Both the position numbers and the translations under genes were made by a program. DNA of 64,000 bases, taken from positions 83,530-147,529 of the IMG/VR virus record IMGVR_UViG_3300036832_001373; one strand, written 5' to 3'. Below, in pieces: positions 1-10,401 of this stretch. This DNA comes from a virus. The first letter of the stretch is position 1; each line of letters opens with the position of its first letter. The notes beneath the pieces are model-generated. The model saw only the letters and a program-made list of their open reading frames with translations. It searched no databases and had not been told where the DNA came from.

Positions 1-3000
1 TAGCTAACTGCTGCTGAATAAATTCGCTATGTTTACTTGACAAATTAAATCTTTCAGCAATACCTTCTGAAGGTTGTCTACCGGCTGTGACGCCCTCAGG
101 TAAATTAGCTCCAATATATTTAAGATATGAACCTCCTTTAACATCTGACTCTTTCATAGAGCCAAATACCATCTTCGAAGCAGGTGCGTTATAGTCTAAT
201 ACCTCACCTTTTCCTGGGTTTGGACCTGTGTCAGAATGTCGTAGAATAAATGATTGTCCAGCATTTACTCCTTCCTTCGGCGTATTAAGATAGTACCCAC
301 CTAGAGTTTCACGACCTTTTCCAGGAAAATTATGATATCCAAATGCAATTCCTGGCGTCTCAGCAGGTAAATGACTTGCCGCGGCAGTTGTTGGCTGAGT
401 TCGATCCGTATAAGACTCCCCACTAACTGGATCAGTATATGTAACAGAACTAAGTCGTTTACCTTCTGGACCGGTATAATAAATTGTAGAACGAGTTGGT
501 TCATATGTCTTACTAAGGAGCGGACTGGTACTAGGATCACCTTGATAGAAAGGACGAAATATACCACCGCCCTTAGGAGTACCAACCCCAGGTCTACTAC
601 TTGGAAGTGGGGCTACTGTAGCTCCTCCTTCTGGACGAGACTTAAGCAACTCAGGTCCTTCGTCTCCAACTAGAACAGTTTCTCCGGGAGAAACCTCTCC
701 TCCTTCTGCCAAAGCTCTTATAGAACCTTGATTAGAAGCGAACTGTGTATTACCTCGAATGTCATCGGAATGAACTGGACGATTACCAGCTTTGTGGTGA
801 CTTATATTATGATGAGCATGATGATTTCTATGATGAACTCCGTGATGTTGTCCGTGGAAGGATCTATGGTGTTGTCCATGATGTCTTCCATGGTGAGAAC
901 CATGAGCAGTAGCATGTCTTATATGGTGGCGTCCATGGCGACGTCCACGACCTTCTCCATGAGAAGGAACTTTACCTAGAGTATGTAGAGGATGCAGGTC
1001 ACTAGTTTCAGATCCATGTACATCATCTGGACGCTCTCTTGGTAGAGGTACATCCTCAGTAGGCTGACTGGCCATTGTAGTAGTAACTTCCGGTTCTGAT
1101 TTTATCGCTGATCTAGTATCACCAGGATGAGACATAAACCCAGGACCATGCCTTGCAGTCTGACCTTTTACGGCTATACTTTCGTCTACTTTTGCTGAAT
1201 AACCAGTTGCAGACTGGGCACCAGAACCTGCTGCTGAGATATCTCTAGTAGTACTAGAAGTCTCGGTTATATCAGTCGGCCTTGACCTAGGAGTCGGAAC
1301 AAGTCCACCAGGTCCGTCTCTACCAGGTCTAGCTCTAGGCAGAGGTATTCTTTCTGCTTGTGGTACATCAATAAGATCCTTAGTGTATGGAAGATTAGCT
1401 TTACGAACTTCACCCTTTAACCATTCTTTGTAGTAAGGTTCCATCTCCTCTTCTCTTGGAGCTCTTCCAAGCTTCCTACGAAGCATCTCTTGAGTTGATC
1501 CATAATCCCAACCTGGGTCTTTCCAGACTGGACGACGAAGAGTTTCAAGATCTCTCATCATTTCTGGAGAAATTTGTTGAGGACCACGACCAGTATGAGG
1601 AGTTCCTGGAGGAGAAGTGTTAGCTGGGCTAGTTGCTCTTATGTCTGGATCGTAAGTCATACTAGCTTTTTTAGCACTAGTATGTGGCTTACCAGGAGGA
1701 GAAGAAGGAGTGGCAACTTTTGGAGTTTCTCCAGCAGCTCTTCTTCTTTCTTCCTCACCTACTACATGGGCCGGATAAGGATCCTTAGAGTGAACTGGAG
1801 GTGTATCAGTAGTAGTAGTAGTAGCTGTTTCCGTGGCTGGTTTCCCTGGAGCTTTACCTACAGGATAATTTCCTTCACGATAATTCTTACCCATTGGTAT
1901 ACTTTGAGCTTGATCCCAACCATGAGGTATGACTCTTTCTCCTTGCATAGTGCCAGTAGCAGTCCTACCAGTCTGCCATCCTCCAGCTGCCATACGACCA
2001 GGACCAGCGAGATCACTATGCATAGTATCCATTACACCATAACCACCAGGCCCATGTAAGAAATACCCTCCCCATCTATGTCGAGCAGCTAATTGAGGAT
2101 TTGTTTTCTGTAGTTCTGTATGGATATCTTGATGAAATTGTTCGTACATACGATACTGACTAGGATCCTGATAGTTATTTAGCATTTTTCCATCAGGACC
2201 AATAATTCTAAAATCAGTAGCACTTCCTCCTCTGTGGGGACCTTGGTTACGTTGACCTGAATAAGCTTCTATGCGATACCCTTCTGGTAGATATGCTGAA
2301 GCTCTCCTGGCAGCTTCTACAAGTGCTCCTCTATTAGGATCACCTCCCATAGAATAATTTCCTACAGTAGAAAGTCTTTCCTTTCCGGCTACTCCTCCGG
2401 CTACTCCTCCACCTCCACCACCAGTTCCTTGAGGAATTTCTACATGAGGAGAATATGGACCGTAGCCAGTAACTGTTCCTCCTCCTGAAGGTTTATAACC
2501 TGTAGCTGCTTTGCCAGCTTCACCTAAATGTTTAATAGTTTCATCAGGTCTTCTTATAGAACCAAAGATATCTCCCATTGCGGCGATACCTTTTCCTGAT
2601 CCTCCTCTCCAATGAGTTCCTGGTCCTCTTACACGATCTTCTGCGTATTTTACAAAAGCAGTAGAAGCAACATCAGGATCGTAAGCATTTCCTCCTCCCC
2701 ATTTCTTAGCTTGACCTTGATCAAATTGATATAATCCAAATGATGTGGCGTCAGCACCCCTACCATGAGGCCCAAGCTTTGCGTTTAGATTAGACTCTTG
2801 AATCGCATTTGCAACACCAAATCTAGCCCATTCATCAGCAGAACCAGTTTTTATACCGTATTTAGCTCCATCTGGAGGTATGTATCCAATCAATTTAGAG
2901 TTACTAAATTTCTGGTATAGATTTGCATATAATTCTTTTGCATCAACATGACCCGACTTATCAGCAACTAGCTTTCCAACTGGACCTCCAGAGGTTTGAG

Positions 3001-4465
3001 CTGGACCTCTAGGCATATCTCCTTCTGGAACTTGAGACCCAGGTTGGAAATGCCCTCCTGGTTTTACACCTAGAGCTTCACCTAATGTTCTGAGAGGTTT
3101 GTTTACATCACCAGTAACGTCAGACCCTTGGACTTGATCAGCTGGAGTGGTATCAGTTCCACCAGGAGTATCACTACCTCCAGGCCCACTGCCTCCAGGT
3201 CCACCACCTCCTCGTCTACCACGTCCACCAAGTCCAGGAAGTCCTCCCATACCACCTCCAGGAAGACCTCCTCCACCCCCTCCACCTCCACCTCCACCAC
3301 CACCGCCAGCTCCTCCACCTAAAGACTGGCCAGGAGGTGTGTAGGCTGCTAGTTGTACTCTTCCTCCTTGATCTCGATTTAACAATTCCATTAGAAGTGC
3401 ATTTAATTGACTAGATTCCTGACCTCTACTTCCTCTAAGGCTTTGGACTTCCGCAGCTAATGCTGCTAAACCTTGTTGGTTAGCTGTAGGACTATTACCA
3501 CCATTTCCAAGTGGAACAATAGCTTCCGGACCTGCCTCACCTACCATCGCCAGGGTAGGTCCCGTGACGATACCCCCTTGTTGGAAAGCTCGAAAAGGGA
3601 CTTGACTACCGCCACGACGTAATGGCCGAAGAGTTCTATATGCAGATTCATTAGAAGGAGGAAGTCCGGGAGGAGTTGATGGAGGAGGTGATTGAGGAGT
3701 CTTTGACGGTGGTTGGTTAAATATATTAGGGTTAAATTCAGGCATCCCTTGTTTAAATTGATTCCACCAACTAAAGTTTTCTGGCACTGGCATCTTAGCC
3801 AATTCATTAGCACGTCTTTGAAAATCCCACGCAGCAAAAGCTACAGCAAAGCCACCAAATAGAGCTTTTCCCATAATAGCAGCTTCGGCTAAAATTGATT
3901 TTGTAAAAGCTCCTCCGATAGCACCTCCGATAGCACTACCAATAGTACTCTCAGCTATGCTACCAGCAACTGACGTTCCAATTGACCCTAAAAGTCTAGA
4001 AGTTAGTGAAGCTACTATACCTTTTGAGTTGTCAGGATCCAAGAAGCCTCTAATTTTACGGAGATCGTCTGGAGTCTTACTTAAACCCTTAAGAGCATCA
4101 AAGCCGTGTTTTAATGTAACTCCCATTTGCCTCATTTCACTAAAGTTTTCTTGAAAACCTTTTACTAAAATCCCTAATGTAGGATTAATTGCTCCTACGA
4201 CATTCCCTACTGGGCGTCCAAATCCTTGGCCATAACCTGCCTGTTCCACGAAACTTCTAGCAAAGGGATTTCTCCTACCACCTCCTGGTGAACCACGACC
4301 TAAGTTATCTTCTAAGGTTTGGTCTAGACGTTCAAAGTTTCTATTTAGTTTTCTAAGTTCATCTCTTAAACTAGAGATGGTGTCATCATATGATGGACCT
4401 TCTGGTCCACCTCCAGGTGGAGATGGCTGACCACCTGAAAGTGTAGACTTATTAGCTTGAGCCAT
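1..4465 (-). CDS. Tape-measure protein with lysozyme-like and M15-peptidase-like domains (3' end outside window)
   Basis: The frame is open for 1,488 codons from ATG 4465 and runs off the left edge without a stop. An early Ala/Gly-rich hydrophobic part (about residues 160-220) is followed by the tape-measure signature GPTLAMVGEAGPEAIVPL (about 307-324), which recurs near residue 1250 as ETVLVGDEGPELL. A poly-Gly linker lies near 380-400. Residues 550-590 hold QESNLN (E557) and FGLYQFDQ, typical of transglycosylase/lysozyme-like folds. Residues 735-820 hold H744-x6-D751 (PHRGGSATDF) and DTMHSD (H816), the metal-ligand pattern of M15/LD-carboxypeptidase-like enzymes. A His-rich stretch covers about 1165-1228. 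Family knowledge: tape measures set tail length and may cut peptidoglycan during DNA entry. The two-hydrolase reading is inference. Confidence 0.85.
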   Translation of the reverse strand, partial: MAQANKSTLSGGQPSPPGGGPEGPSYDDTISSLRDELRKLNRNFERLDQTLEDNLGRGSPGGGRRNPFARSFVEQAGYGQGFGRPVGNVVGAINPTLGILVKGFQENFSEMRQMGVTLKHGFDALKGLSKTPDDLRKIRGFLDPDNSKGIVASLTSRLLGSIGTSVAGSIAESTIGSAIGGAIGGAFTKSILAEAAIMGKALFGGFAVAFAAWDFQRRANELAKMPVPENFSWWNQFKQGMPEFNPNIFNQPPSKTPQSPPPSTPPGLPPSNESAYRTLRPLRRGGSQVPFRAFQQGGIVTGPTLAMVGEAGPEAIVPLGNGGNSPTANQQGLAALAAEVQSLRGSRGQESSQLNALLMELLNRDQGGRVQLAAYTPPGQSLGGGAGGGGGGGGGGGGGGLPGGGMGGLPGLGGRGRRGGGGPGGSGPGGSDTPGGTDTTPADQVQGSDVTGDVNKPLRTLGEALGVKPGGHFQPGSQVPEGDMPRGPAQTSGGPVGKLVADKSGHVDAKELYANLYQKFSNSKLIGYIPPDGAKYGIKTGSADEWARFGVANAIQESNLNAKLGPHGRGADATSFGLYQFDQGQAKKWGGGNAYDPDVASTAFVKYAEDRVRGPGTHWRGGSGKGIAAMGDIFGSIRRPDETIKHLGEAGKAATGYKPSGGGTVTGYGPYSPHVEIPQGTGGGGGGVAGGVAGKERLSTVGNYSMGGDPNRGALVEAARRASAYLPEGYRIEAYSGQRNQGPHRGGSATDFRIIGPDGKMLNNYQDPSQYRMYEQFHQDIHTELQKTNPQLAARHRWGGYFLHGPGGYGVMDTMHSDLAGPGRMAAGGWQTGRTATGTMQGERVIPHGWDQAQSIPMGKNYREGNYPVGKAPGKPATETATTTTTDTPPVHSKDPYPAHVVGEEERRRAAGETPKVATPSSPPGKPHTSAKKASMTYDPDIRATSPANTSPPGTPHTGRGPQQISPEMMRDLETLRRPVWKDPGWDYGSTQEMLRRKLGRAPREEEMEPYYKEWLKGEVRKANLPYTKDLIDVPQAERIPLPRARPGRDGPGGLVPTPRSRPTDITETSSTTRDISAAGSGAQSATGYSAKVDESIAVKGQTARHGPGFMSHPGDTRSAIKSEPEVTTTMASQPTEDVPLPRERPDDVHGSETSDLHPLHTLGKVPSHGEGRGRRHGRHHIRHATAHGSHHGRHHGQHHRSFHGQHHGVHHRNHHAHHNISHHKAGNRPVHSDDIRGNTQFASNQGSIRALAEGGEVSPGETVLVGDEGPELLKSRPEGGATVAPLPSSRPGVGTPKGGGIFRPFYQGDPSTSPLLSKTYEPTRSTIYYTGPEGKRLSSVTYTDPVSGESYTDRTQPTTAAASHLPAETPGIAFGYHNFPGKGRETLGGYYLNTPKEGVNAGQSFILRHSDTGPNPGKGEVLDYNAPASKMVFGSMKESDVKGGSYLKYIGANLPEGVTAGRQPSEGIAERFNLSSKHSEFIQQQLA

Positions 4466-4475
4466 GACTTACTCT

Positions 4476-5513
4476 CTAGCCTCGCTTTACTATAGAATCG
4501 AAGCGCGCAGGTCCAGGACCAACATCTAACTCCACCTGTGCCTCGTGGCGAACCTCTTCAAGAATTCTATTTGCTAGCTTATCAGACTGCTCTTTAGTTA
4601 TAATTGGAGTTACTGTCTTGCTCTCGCCATTAGAGTTTGCTCCTCTAGCTGAGCCTTCGCTTTGGATAGGTTGTCTAGTTCTGCTTGGTGGCGTCTCTGG
4701 AACCAGATTAGGTGTGGAAACGACTGGTTCTGCTGTTCGCTTAGCTGCATGCTTAAGTGATTTAGTAGAAAGTATTCTAGTTCTAATATCTGCGAAGTCG
4801 GAATCAGTGGGAAAAAATTCCAGTACTGAAAACCGAAAGGATACTGTTCGGGGTTCTCCACACTTAGAGCATTTACACTCCATAGTATTATCAGGACCGT
4901 ATCTAAACAGTCTCTTAAATCCTTCGATAACAAAAACGTCTTCTGGAGAAAATACGTTATTGATTAATTCCCATTTTTCTAGTGGCGTATGGCCATTATC
5001 GAATTCCATCATGCATAGCAGTTCCGCCTTGCGGAAGTGGCCTTCGTTGGGATTGTCGATTGAGAGCATCTTGACCTGGTTGGCTGCGCTAACGTCATCA
5101 ACTTCTTTAGGAAGCCTAAAGATCATCTGATGACCGCAGGGTAGGTCAAGGCCAACTCCGTCTAGGGGATAGTCGTCTGCGACTGACGGAGATACAATTT
5201 TTGTGAGATCTAATTTACTTGAGTTTTGAGACTGGCAGGTAGGGCACTGCCAAGGAAGATTATATGGAAAATGAGAGTAGGAATTTACTCTCTGCCAGTA
5301 AACTATGAAAAGAAAATCTGGCTCGTAGAGTTCTTCTACCTTTATTCCTTTTAACGTATTCTCTATTAAAGTCCGTAAAGCAGGAATAGATCCAGTACGT
5401 CTTATGATATAGTAATTCTCTACTTCGGAAGGACCAAATTGACGTATTGATACTTCTTTTTGATAGAGACGTGCTCCAGGTAGAGTAAGTGGATGATACT
5501 GCATCCCAGCCAT
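4476..5513 (-). CDS. T4 gp26-like baseplate hub assembly / tail chaperone (zinc-binding)
   Basis: 345 residues, immediately upstream of the tape-measure start (10-nt gap). The N-terminal part ends in a CPTCQSQN motif (about residue 90), followed by CGH near 127 and CKCSKCGEPRTVSF near 215. This is the paired CxxC arrangement of T4-family baseplate proteins of the gp26 type (Pfam T4_baseplate). A disordered Ser/Thr/Pro-rich tail follows residue 265. In T4-like phages such proteins help assemble the central hub. The position next to the tape measure also fits a chaperone for it. Family assignment rests on motif layout only; a Zn-ribbon tail chaperone of another family is the alternative. Confidence 0.55.
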   Translation of the reverse strand: MAGMQYHPLTLPGARLYQKEVSIRQFGPSEVENYYIIRRTGSIPALRTLIENTLKGIKVEELYEPDFLFIVYWQRVNSYSHFPYNLPWQCPTCQSQNSSKLDLTKIVSPSVADDYPLDGVGLDLPCGHQMIFRLPKEVDDVSAANQVKMLSIDNPNEGHFRKAELLCMMEFDNGHTPLEKWELINNVFSPEDVFVIEGFKRLFRYGPDNTMECKCSKCGEPRTVSFRFSVLEFFPTDSDFADIRTRILSTKSLKHAAKRTAEPVVSTPNLVPETPPSRTRQPIQSEGSARGANSNGESKTVTPIITKEQSDKLANRILEEVRHEAQVELDVGPGPARFDSIVKRG

Positions 5514-5557
5514 AGTCTTTTCCTTTCAGTGTTACAGCACATTCTTAGACCACTAGT

Positions 5558-6307
5558 TTAAAGGGACAGTTGTTGAACTGAACCAAGAGAAGTTGATCCG
5601 CTTGGAGAAGTAACTAAATTAGGACCAACTCTTCCTTCAGTCAAGGATAGACGACCTACTGAGAAAGCCTGAGAGATTCTACTTCTACCAGGACTTTCGT
5701 AATCTAAGTGAAGAGTTCCAGTAGTAGTTGGAAAACAGTACTTATACCAAAATGTATAAACCATATTGCTTTGCATATCTTGAATATAAACATAAATAGA
5801 TTGCCAATAATTTATTGGGTACATATAAGTTCCATCATCTATTCCAGTAGATGGAGTATAAGGTCTAATTAATCTCTTCCAAGCTTGAACATATTCTAGA
5901 GGGGTACAAGCAACTATATTTCCACTATCGTCTGTATATGCGTCATTATATAGTTCCATAAGTAATTCTGATGTGTCAAAAAAGTCTGCTACAAACATAT
6001 GTCTTCCACCAATTGGGTGAGGCTCAGCTTGAGTATTATCAAAACTAAGAGTTACAGCTTGAACTATAGGTCTCTTGACCGTTACTCCTTGAGTGCTTGC
6101 AATTGGAGGAAGAATAACGTCGAATTTAAATATTCTATGAGGTTCAGGTATTGCTTCAGCATGATAGGTACCAATAGTTATTTGACCATTGGTACCTAGA
6201 GTACCAGTAAAATTACCAGCTTGAGGGGATAACAGTATAGGACTAGAAACTGGTAACGTTACATCAGTTGCAGTTACACTAGGTAGAATTGGAACTGGAA
6301 TGGGCAT
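5558..6307 (-). CDS. Tail-tube-fold structural protein (gp19/gp54-like)
   Basis: 249 residues, directly downstream of the tail tube gene in transcription order (4-nt gap). A Pro-rich N-terminus leads to a predicted beta-rich body with PHRIFKFDVILPP, a WKRLI segment and a late YPINYWQSIYVYIQD / FWYKYCFPTTTGTLHLDYES region. That pattern is reminiscent of the T4 gp19 tube fold (order of a W, an aromatic strand, an FPT turn and LDY). No signal peptide or membrane segment. Likely a tube, tube-initiator or tail-terminator protein; exact role unknown. Confidence 0.5.
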   Translation of the reverse strand: MPIPVPILPSVTATDVTLPVSSPILLSPQAGNFTGTLGTNGQITIGTYHAEAIPEPHRIFKFDVILPPIASTQGVTVKRPIVQAVTLSFDNTQAEPHPIGGRHMFVADFFDTSELLMELYNDAYTDDSGNIVACTPLEYVQAWKRLIRPYTPSTGIDDGTYMYPINYWQSIYVYIQDMQSNMVYTFWYKYCFPTTTGTLHLDYESPGRSRISQAFSVGRLSLTEGRVGPNLVTSPSGSTSLGSVQQLSL

Positions 6308-6311
6308 GGGA

Positions 6312-6860
6312 TTAAATGTTAATTGTTCCTACATCAGAGATTTTATCTATATCAGTGTAGTCGAAACTCCAGGTAATGCTTGGAGCAACAGCACGGCTTT
6401 CAGCCATTGACAGAGCAATTGCTGGATTTCCGATTGGGAAGACTCCGTAGAGAGTAGTTTTGATAGTCTTGGTTCCTGGATTATCATATTGTTGAATAGC
6501 TGCGGTGGACGAGATATCCTTTTTATTACCTCCTTTTCCTGTTATCCAGTTATAACATAGTTTCATCCAGGAAGCTATTGCAACTTGGATGTCTCCATCT
6601 ACACCTTCTACTAGTGTGGTAGTCCAAGTATGGTGGAACCTAGCTCTACCAGAGTACTCAAGAGTAAATCCAGCTAGGTCAACTGGTACCTGGTCTATAC
6701 CTATTCCTGGAATCTCCGTAGCAGTACAACGGAGACTCATGATCTGCGTCATCTGACCACCAATAGCTGCTCCTTTAGGAGTGATGGTCATCTGAAATTG
6801 ATACCCTTTAAAGGGATCAACTAGAGCTTCTATGTCCTCAACTCTGGTGTCACCAGCCAC
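6312..6860 (-). CDS. Tail tube protein (T4 gp19-like)
   Basis: 182 residues. The N-terminus DPFKGYQFQMTI followed by CTATEIPGIGIDQVPVDLAG and a YSGRARFHHTWTTTLVEG segment is the classic layout of myophage tail tube proteins, as are the late KTTLYGVFPIGNPAIALS and the aliphatic/aromatic C-terminal strand. The length is normal (T4 gp19 has 163 residues). The gene follows the sheath gene at 53 nt, the standard sheath-tube order. The product polymerises into the inner tube around the tape measure. Confidence 0.88.
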   Translation of the reverse strand: MAGDTRVEDIEALVDPFKGYQFQMTITPKGAAIGGQMTQIMSLRCTATEIPGIGIDQVPVDLAGFTLEYSGRARFHHTWTTTLVEGVDGDIQVAIASWMKLCYNWITGKGGNKKDISSTAAIQQYDNPGTKTIKTTLYGVFPIGNPAIALSMAESRAVAPSITWSFDYTDIDKISDVGTINI

Positions 6861-6913
6861 GTTCGTACTCCTCTATTAAGTTAGATGTCTTCTTGAACTT
6901 AGAAGTTCAGGAT

Positions 6914-9602
6914 TTAACCAGTCGTAGCTCCGAGTAGATTGAACCCAGCCAACGCCTGAATCACGGAGAAATTAACTCCTGTGGCTGTGATAATATTCTG
7001 CAGCTGAATAAATTCAGCCGCTTTCTCTGGTTGTAGATAAATATCAACGTTTAGTTGGTTCATATCTATAACTTGTGGAGGATTGTTGGTCTCATCGCAA
7101 ACCGTCTTATAGGCATAGAGACCATTCTGAGCCTGAACAAGAGATAGATATTGGTTTAGAGCGTTTGTTATATCTAGACGAGTATATTGGTTGTTTAGTT
7201 CGAATAGCTTGAACTTCAAGAACTGTTTTGCAGCACGTTCAATCGTTATGATACAACGACGAACGTTGATTCTATCAAGGGCAGATGGCTTGGACTGTTG
7301 AGTCTTTTGACCAAAGACTACAATACCATCTCCAGGAGAGAAGATAAGAGGATTGATATTCACAGGATTTTGATAGAGAGCCTCTATATCTCCGATTGCA
7401 TCGTAACGAACCGTGACATCTACTGGAGGCAGAGTTTGTGATCTTATAACGCCACGATTATAACCAGCAGGAGCATACCAAGGATATGCCTGGTTATCAG
7501 TTCTAGCCATCACCTGAGCAATAAATCCAGACGGAGGAATTGGCATACCAGCTATATCATTATAGCTATCGTATACCTTAACCCAAGGTGAGTAGAGAGC
7601 ACAGAAGCTAGACTCGATATTCTGATAGTTTAGCCTCCAGTCAGAAGCCATAGTGATAGGAGTTATCTCAACTTTGTTGTAGGGTATGTCGAAGACAGCG
7701 AAACAGTCTCGACGTCTCTCAACAAGAGCTTGCATAGATTCTTGGACAGACCAGTCGATATCAGAGACGTATCCACCGTTGATAAGTATATTCATATCAA
7801 CGTATGCAGCATTTCCATACAACTGCCAACCCTGGATAATGTCTCCAGAAGTAACAGGCTGACCATCACTACCCATAGTTAGAGGAACTTTGGTTGTGGT
7901 AAATGCTGGCATCACATTCTGATCTAGATCAACGTTATCGAATACTCTAATAAAGTTAGAGTATCCGTTGATCGCAGTCTCTAGATACATGTTATTTCCA
8001 TAACCATCTTTCTTATTCTTAATTCTGGAGACATCCCAGACTTCTCTGGTAATGTCAATCCCATTTTGATTTTCATATACAACTAGTTGGAACCCTTCCG
8101 GATCCCAGAGAGTCTGGATTATTGATATCTTGAGATTGTTAGCCCAGACACCTGGATTTTCAGCATAGATCATAAAGGCGGTATTACCGGAGTCTGAGCC
8201 GATAAAGTTAGCCGAAATTGTTATTCCAGTTCCTGGAGCATTGACGAATGTGATCTCCAAAGCTCCATCATCAGCTACTAGAGTACCTGTCTGAATTCCT
8301 TGACCAGAGACGTTACCTAAACTATCTACCGTAACTGGGATCGTAGTGGTTCCAACTGCGATCGATAGAAGTTGAACGATAGGTGCTGGAGCTAGAGTAG
8401 CAGCAAACGTTGGAGTTAAGTTATCACCAGTACCAATTTCCTGGTTGACTGAAACTGGGAAGTACTCTGGAGTTTCAGTCGGAACTCCCTGAGCGATTGG
8501 AGTAGACGGATTAGCTGACGTGAAGGTAGCAGCAATCTGAGCTCCACTTGCAGGAGGAGTATCGAAAGTAACGTGAATAACACCAGACACGTAGTCGATA
8601 TCACCAGAGGTAATGCCAGTTCCAACGATAGAACCACCTCCGTCTGCTGTAGTATATCTGGCCGTGATAACGTTATTTAGAGCAGGAGCAGCAGAGAAAG
8701 TAACTGTTAGTGCCCCAGTAACTTTATTTATAGTACCAGAAACTAGTCCAACACCAGTAACGTTACCTAGACTATCAACCGTACAATCTATCTGAGTAGC
8801 TCCATTCATAATAGTTAACAAAGTTCCTATAGGAGCAGGAGCCAAATGAGAAGTAAAAGTAGTTGTAGTACCATCGCCAGTACCTATCTGGCTCTGATTG
8901 TAAACAGATACGTCGATCTGAGTAGCACCTACGTGAATTGCATTTAGAGATTGGAGAGGTACTGGACCTAAGATACCTGCAAAGATTCTAAAACTTGCAT
9001 TACCAACTGCGAATACTTGAGTTACGATTTGAGATATACCTGTTTTATTTATGATGACACCAGCATATGCGCCATTGACACACACTCTAGTGAAGTATAA
9101 CTGAGTCATCTCTTCTAGAGCACACAAACCACAGTACATAGCGTAACCGTAGTTTACATTAGGTGCTCCATTGATAGTTACTAACGCTTGAGTATTAGTA
9201 AATAATACTCTTTTGTTGACTGGTCCTCTCGCAGCTTGACCTACGATAGCTCCTACCGAGGTAGCTTGATTTTGGACTATTGCTGATAGATCTACGTCTC
9301 GTGCGTATACCGTTTATGTTCGCTAGAGTTCGCTACTCTCTAACCGTTCCTTTGAGGAACCGCTCATGGTTACCCATGAGACCAGACTATATCATCAACC
9401 ACTAGGGTTGTGTGGTGCTTCGGACCGCTTGGCCCTACTCCCTTACGGGATAGTCGTTGAACCTTCCTACCAAAGATGGTAGGCTCGGCTTCGGATTGTC
9501 CTGACTCGCTTATCCAGGAGTTCCCCGAAATTCTCCACATTGTCATTAGCGAATTGCTTCGCTACGGGGCTAATAGTAACCCGGGGCGGTATAGACGGCC
9601 AT
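6914..9602 (-). CDS. Tail sheath protein, split by a group I intron (exon 1 9579-9602, exon 2 6914-9310)
   Basis: Exon 1 is only 24 nt: ATG 9602 after a strong AGAAGGAGG ribosome site encodes MAVYTAPG. A stop follows within three codons in the unspliced frame. Removing 9311-9578 joins it in frame to VYARDVDLSAIVQ, giving a textbook sheath N-terminus (SPGVY-x-(R)EVDLS pattern) and an 806-residue protein. Residues about 145-345 carry repeated beta domains (IGTGDG...LAPAPI...VDSLGNV) inserted in the sheath. The C-terminal part has the conserved sheath region INVRRCIITIERAAKQF. The product contracts to drive the tube through the envelope. A frame-only gene call would miss exon 1 and start wrongly at 9139. 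Confidence 0.9.
9311..9578 (-). ncRNA. Group I intron in the tail sheath gene (268 nt, no internal ORF)
   Basis: The 5' exon ends CCCCGGGT and the intron begins TACTATTAGCCCC. GGGT can pair with GCCC in the intron to form a P1 with the required U-G at the splice site. The catalytic core shows CAACGACTA (complement of 9451-9459) and GATGATATAGTCTG (complement of 9383-9396), typical group I P3/P7 elements, plus several stable hairpins. The intron ends in G before GTATAC. The same two core strings occur in the capsid-gene intron at 36.4 kb. Splice positions come from the frame, the family N-terminus and P1 pairing, not from experiment. Confidence 0.88.
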
Positions 9603-9627
9603 TTTGGCCTCCTTCTAAGCAACGTAG

Positions 9628-10371
9628 CTACCTTTCTCTGTAAGGCCAAGTTTCTTCTGTCCAAACAGAAAAAGGAATCTTATTGTCTAGTGACCACTTA
9701 GTAGCCTCTAGAAGCTTTAGTTTTACTGTTAAGTCTAACAACTTTCTTTTTGGCTTAATCTCAATAAGTTCTCTAGAGTCGTCAATATATTCAACTAATA
9801 TATCTGGAATGTAGTGTTTTTCAACTCCTTCTAAAGAGTACGGAATTCTAAAAGGATTTATTTTAAATGTTCTCACGTTTTCATCATTATCTAAGTGTGC
9901 AAAAGCACGTAACTCCCAGGACGATTGATAATATATACGACCAGTCTTCTTAGAAAAATACCATCCTTTTATCTTGGATGTCTTACCTCCTCTAATAAGA
10001 GCACCTACTGTACGATTCCAGTACTCCGGATCTTTTCTTAACTCTTCTTTTGTAGCATTTCTTCTCTCAATTGAATGAGGAAGATTGAATCCACCTCTGG
10101 AATTTCCTTTTAACGACTCTGAAATCTTACCATCTTTATTACACTGAGAAGCTACGTAACTTTGTCTACAATTGTAACATCTTCCACCCTTAAATCGATA
10201 AGTTAGTCCATAAAAAGTCAAGTCTTTACCGCAGCCTATACATTTATCTTCGTTTGTAAACATCATATGTTTTCTAAAATAATTCTCAACTGAGAAATGA
10301 CGTTGAACTATATGTAGTCCTAAAGACTTCCAACTTTTGAAGTCTTTAGGACATTCTTTACAAGAGATCAT
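9628..10371 (-). CDS. PD-(D/E)XK-type homing endonuclease, free-standing upstream of the sheath gene
   Basis: 247 residues. The N-terminus has CKEC...H...H (residues 4-25) and the next 45 residues hold CIGC and CYNC, suggesting two small zinc modules. The catalytic part reads SSWELRAF (E154), HYIPDILVEY (D190) and ELIEIKPKRK (E204, K206), the TnsA/Ssp-type E-D-ExK arrangement. The stop lies 25 nt before the sheath ATG and the start 64 nt after the preceding gene. The gene is therefore not inside the intron but adjacent to exon 1. A 27-bp promoter-like motif precedes it. Presumed role: cutting intronless sheath alleles so that intron and nuclease spread together (inference). Confidence 0.75.
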   Translation of the reverse strand: MISCKECPKDFKSWKSLGLHIVQRHFSVENYFRKHMMFTNEDKCIGCGKDLTFYGLTYRFKGGRCYNCRQSYVASQCNKDGKISESLKGNSRGGFNLPHSIERRNATKEELRKDPEYWNRTVGALIRGGKTSKIKGWYFSKKTGRIYYQSSWELRAFAHLDNDENVRTFKINPFRIPYSLEGVEKHYIPDILVEYIDDSRELIEIKPKRKLLDLTVKLKLLEATKWSLDNKIPFSVWTEETWPYRER

Positions 10372-10401
10372 TGTCCTATCCTCTCTTACAGTTAACTAAC
10401 T

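Noticed and set aside
3147-3344. Plus-strand Pro-rich frame
   Set aside because: Antisense of the poly-Gly linker of the tape measure.
9467-9664. 65-codon frame across the endonuclease end and sheath intron
   Set aside because: Overlaps exon 1 and the intron core; Arg-rich product without motif.
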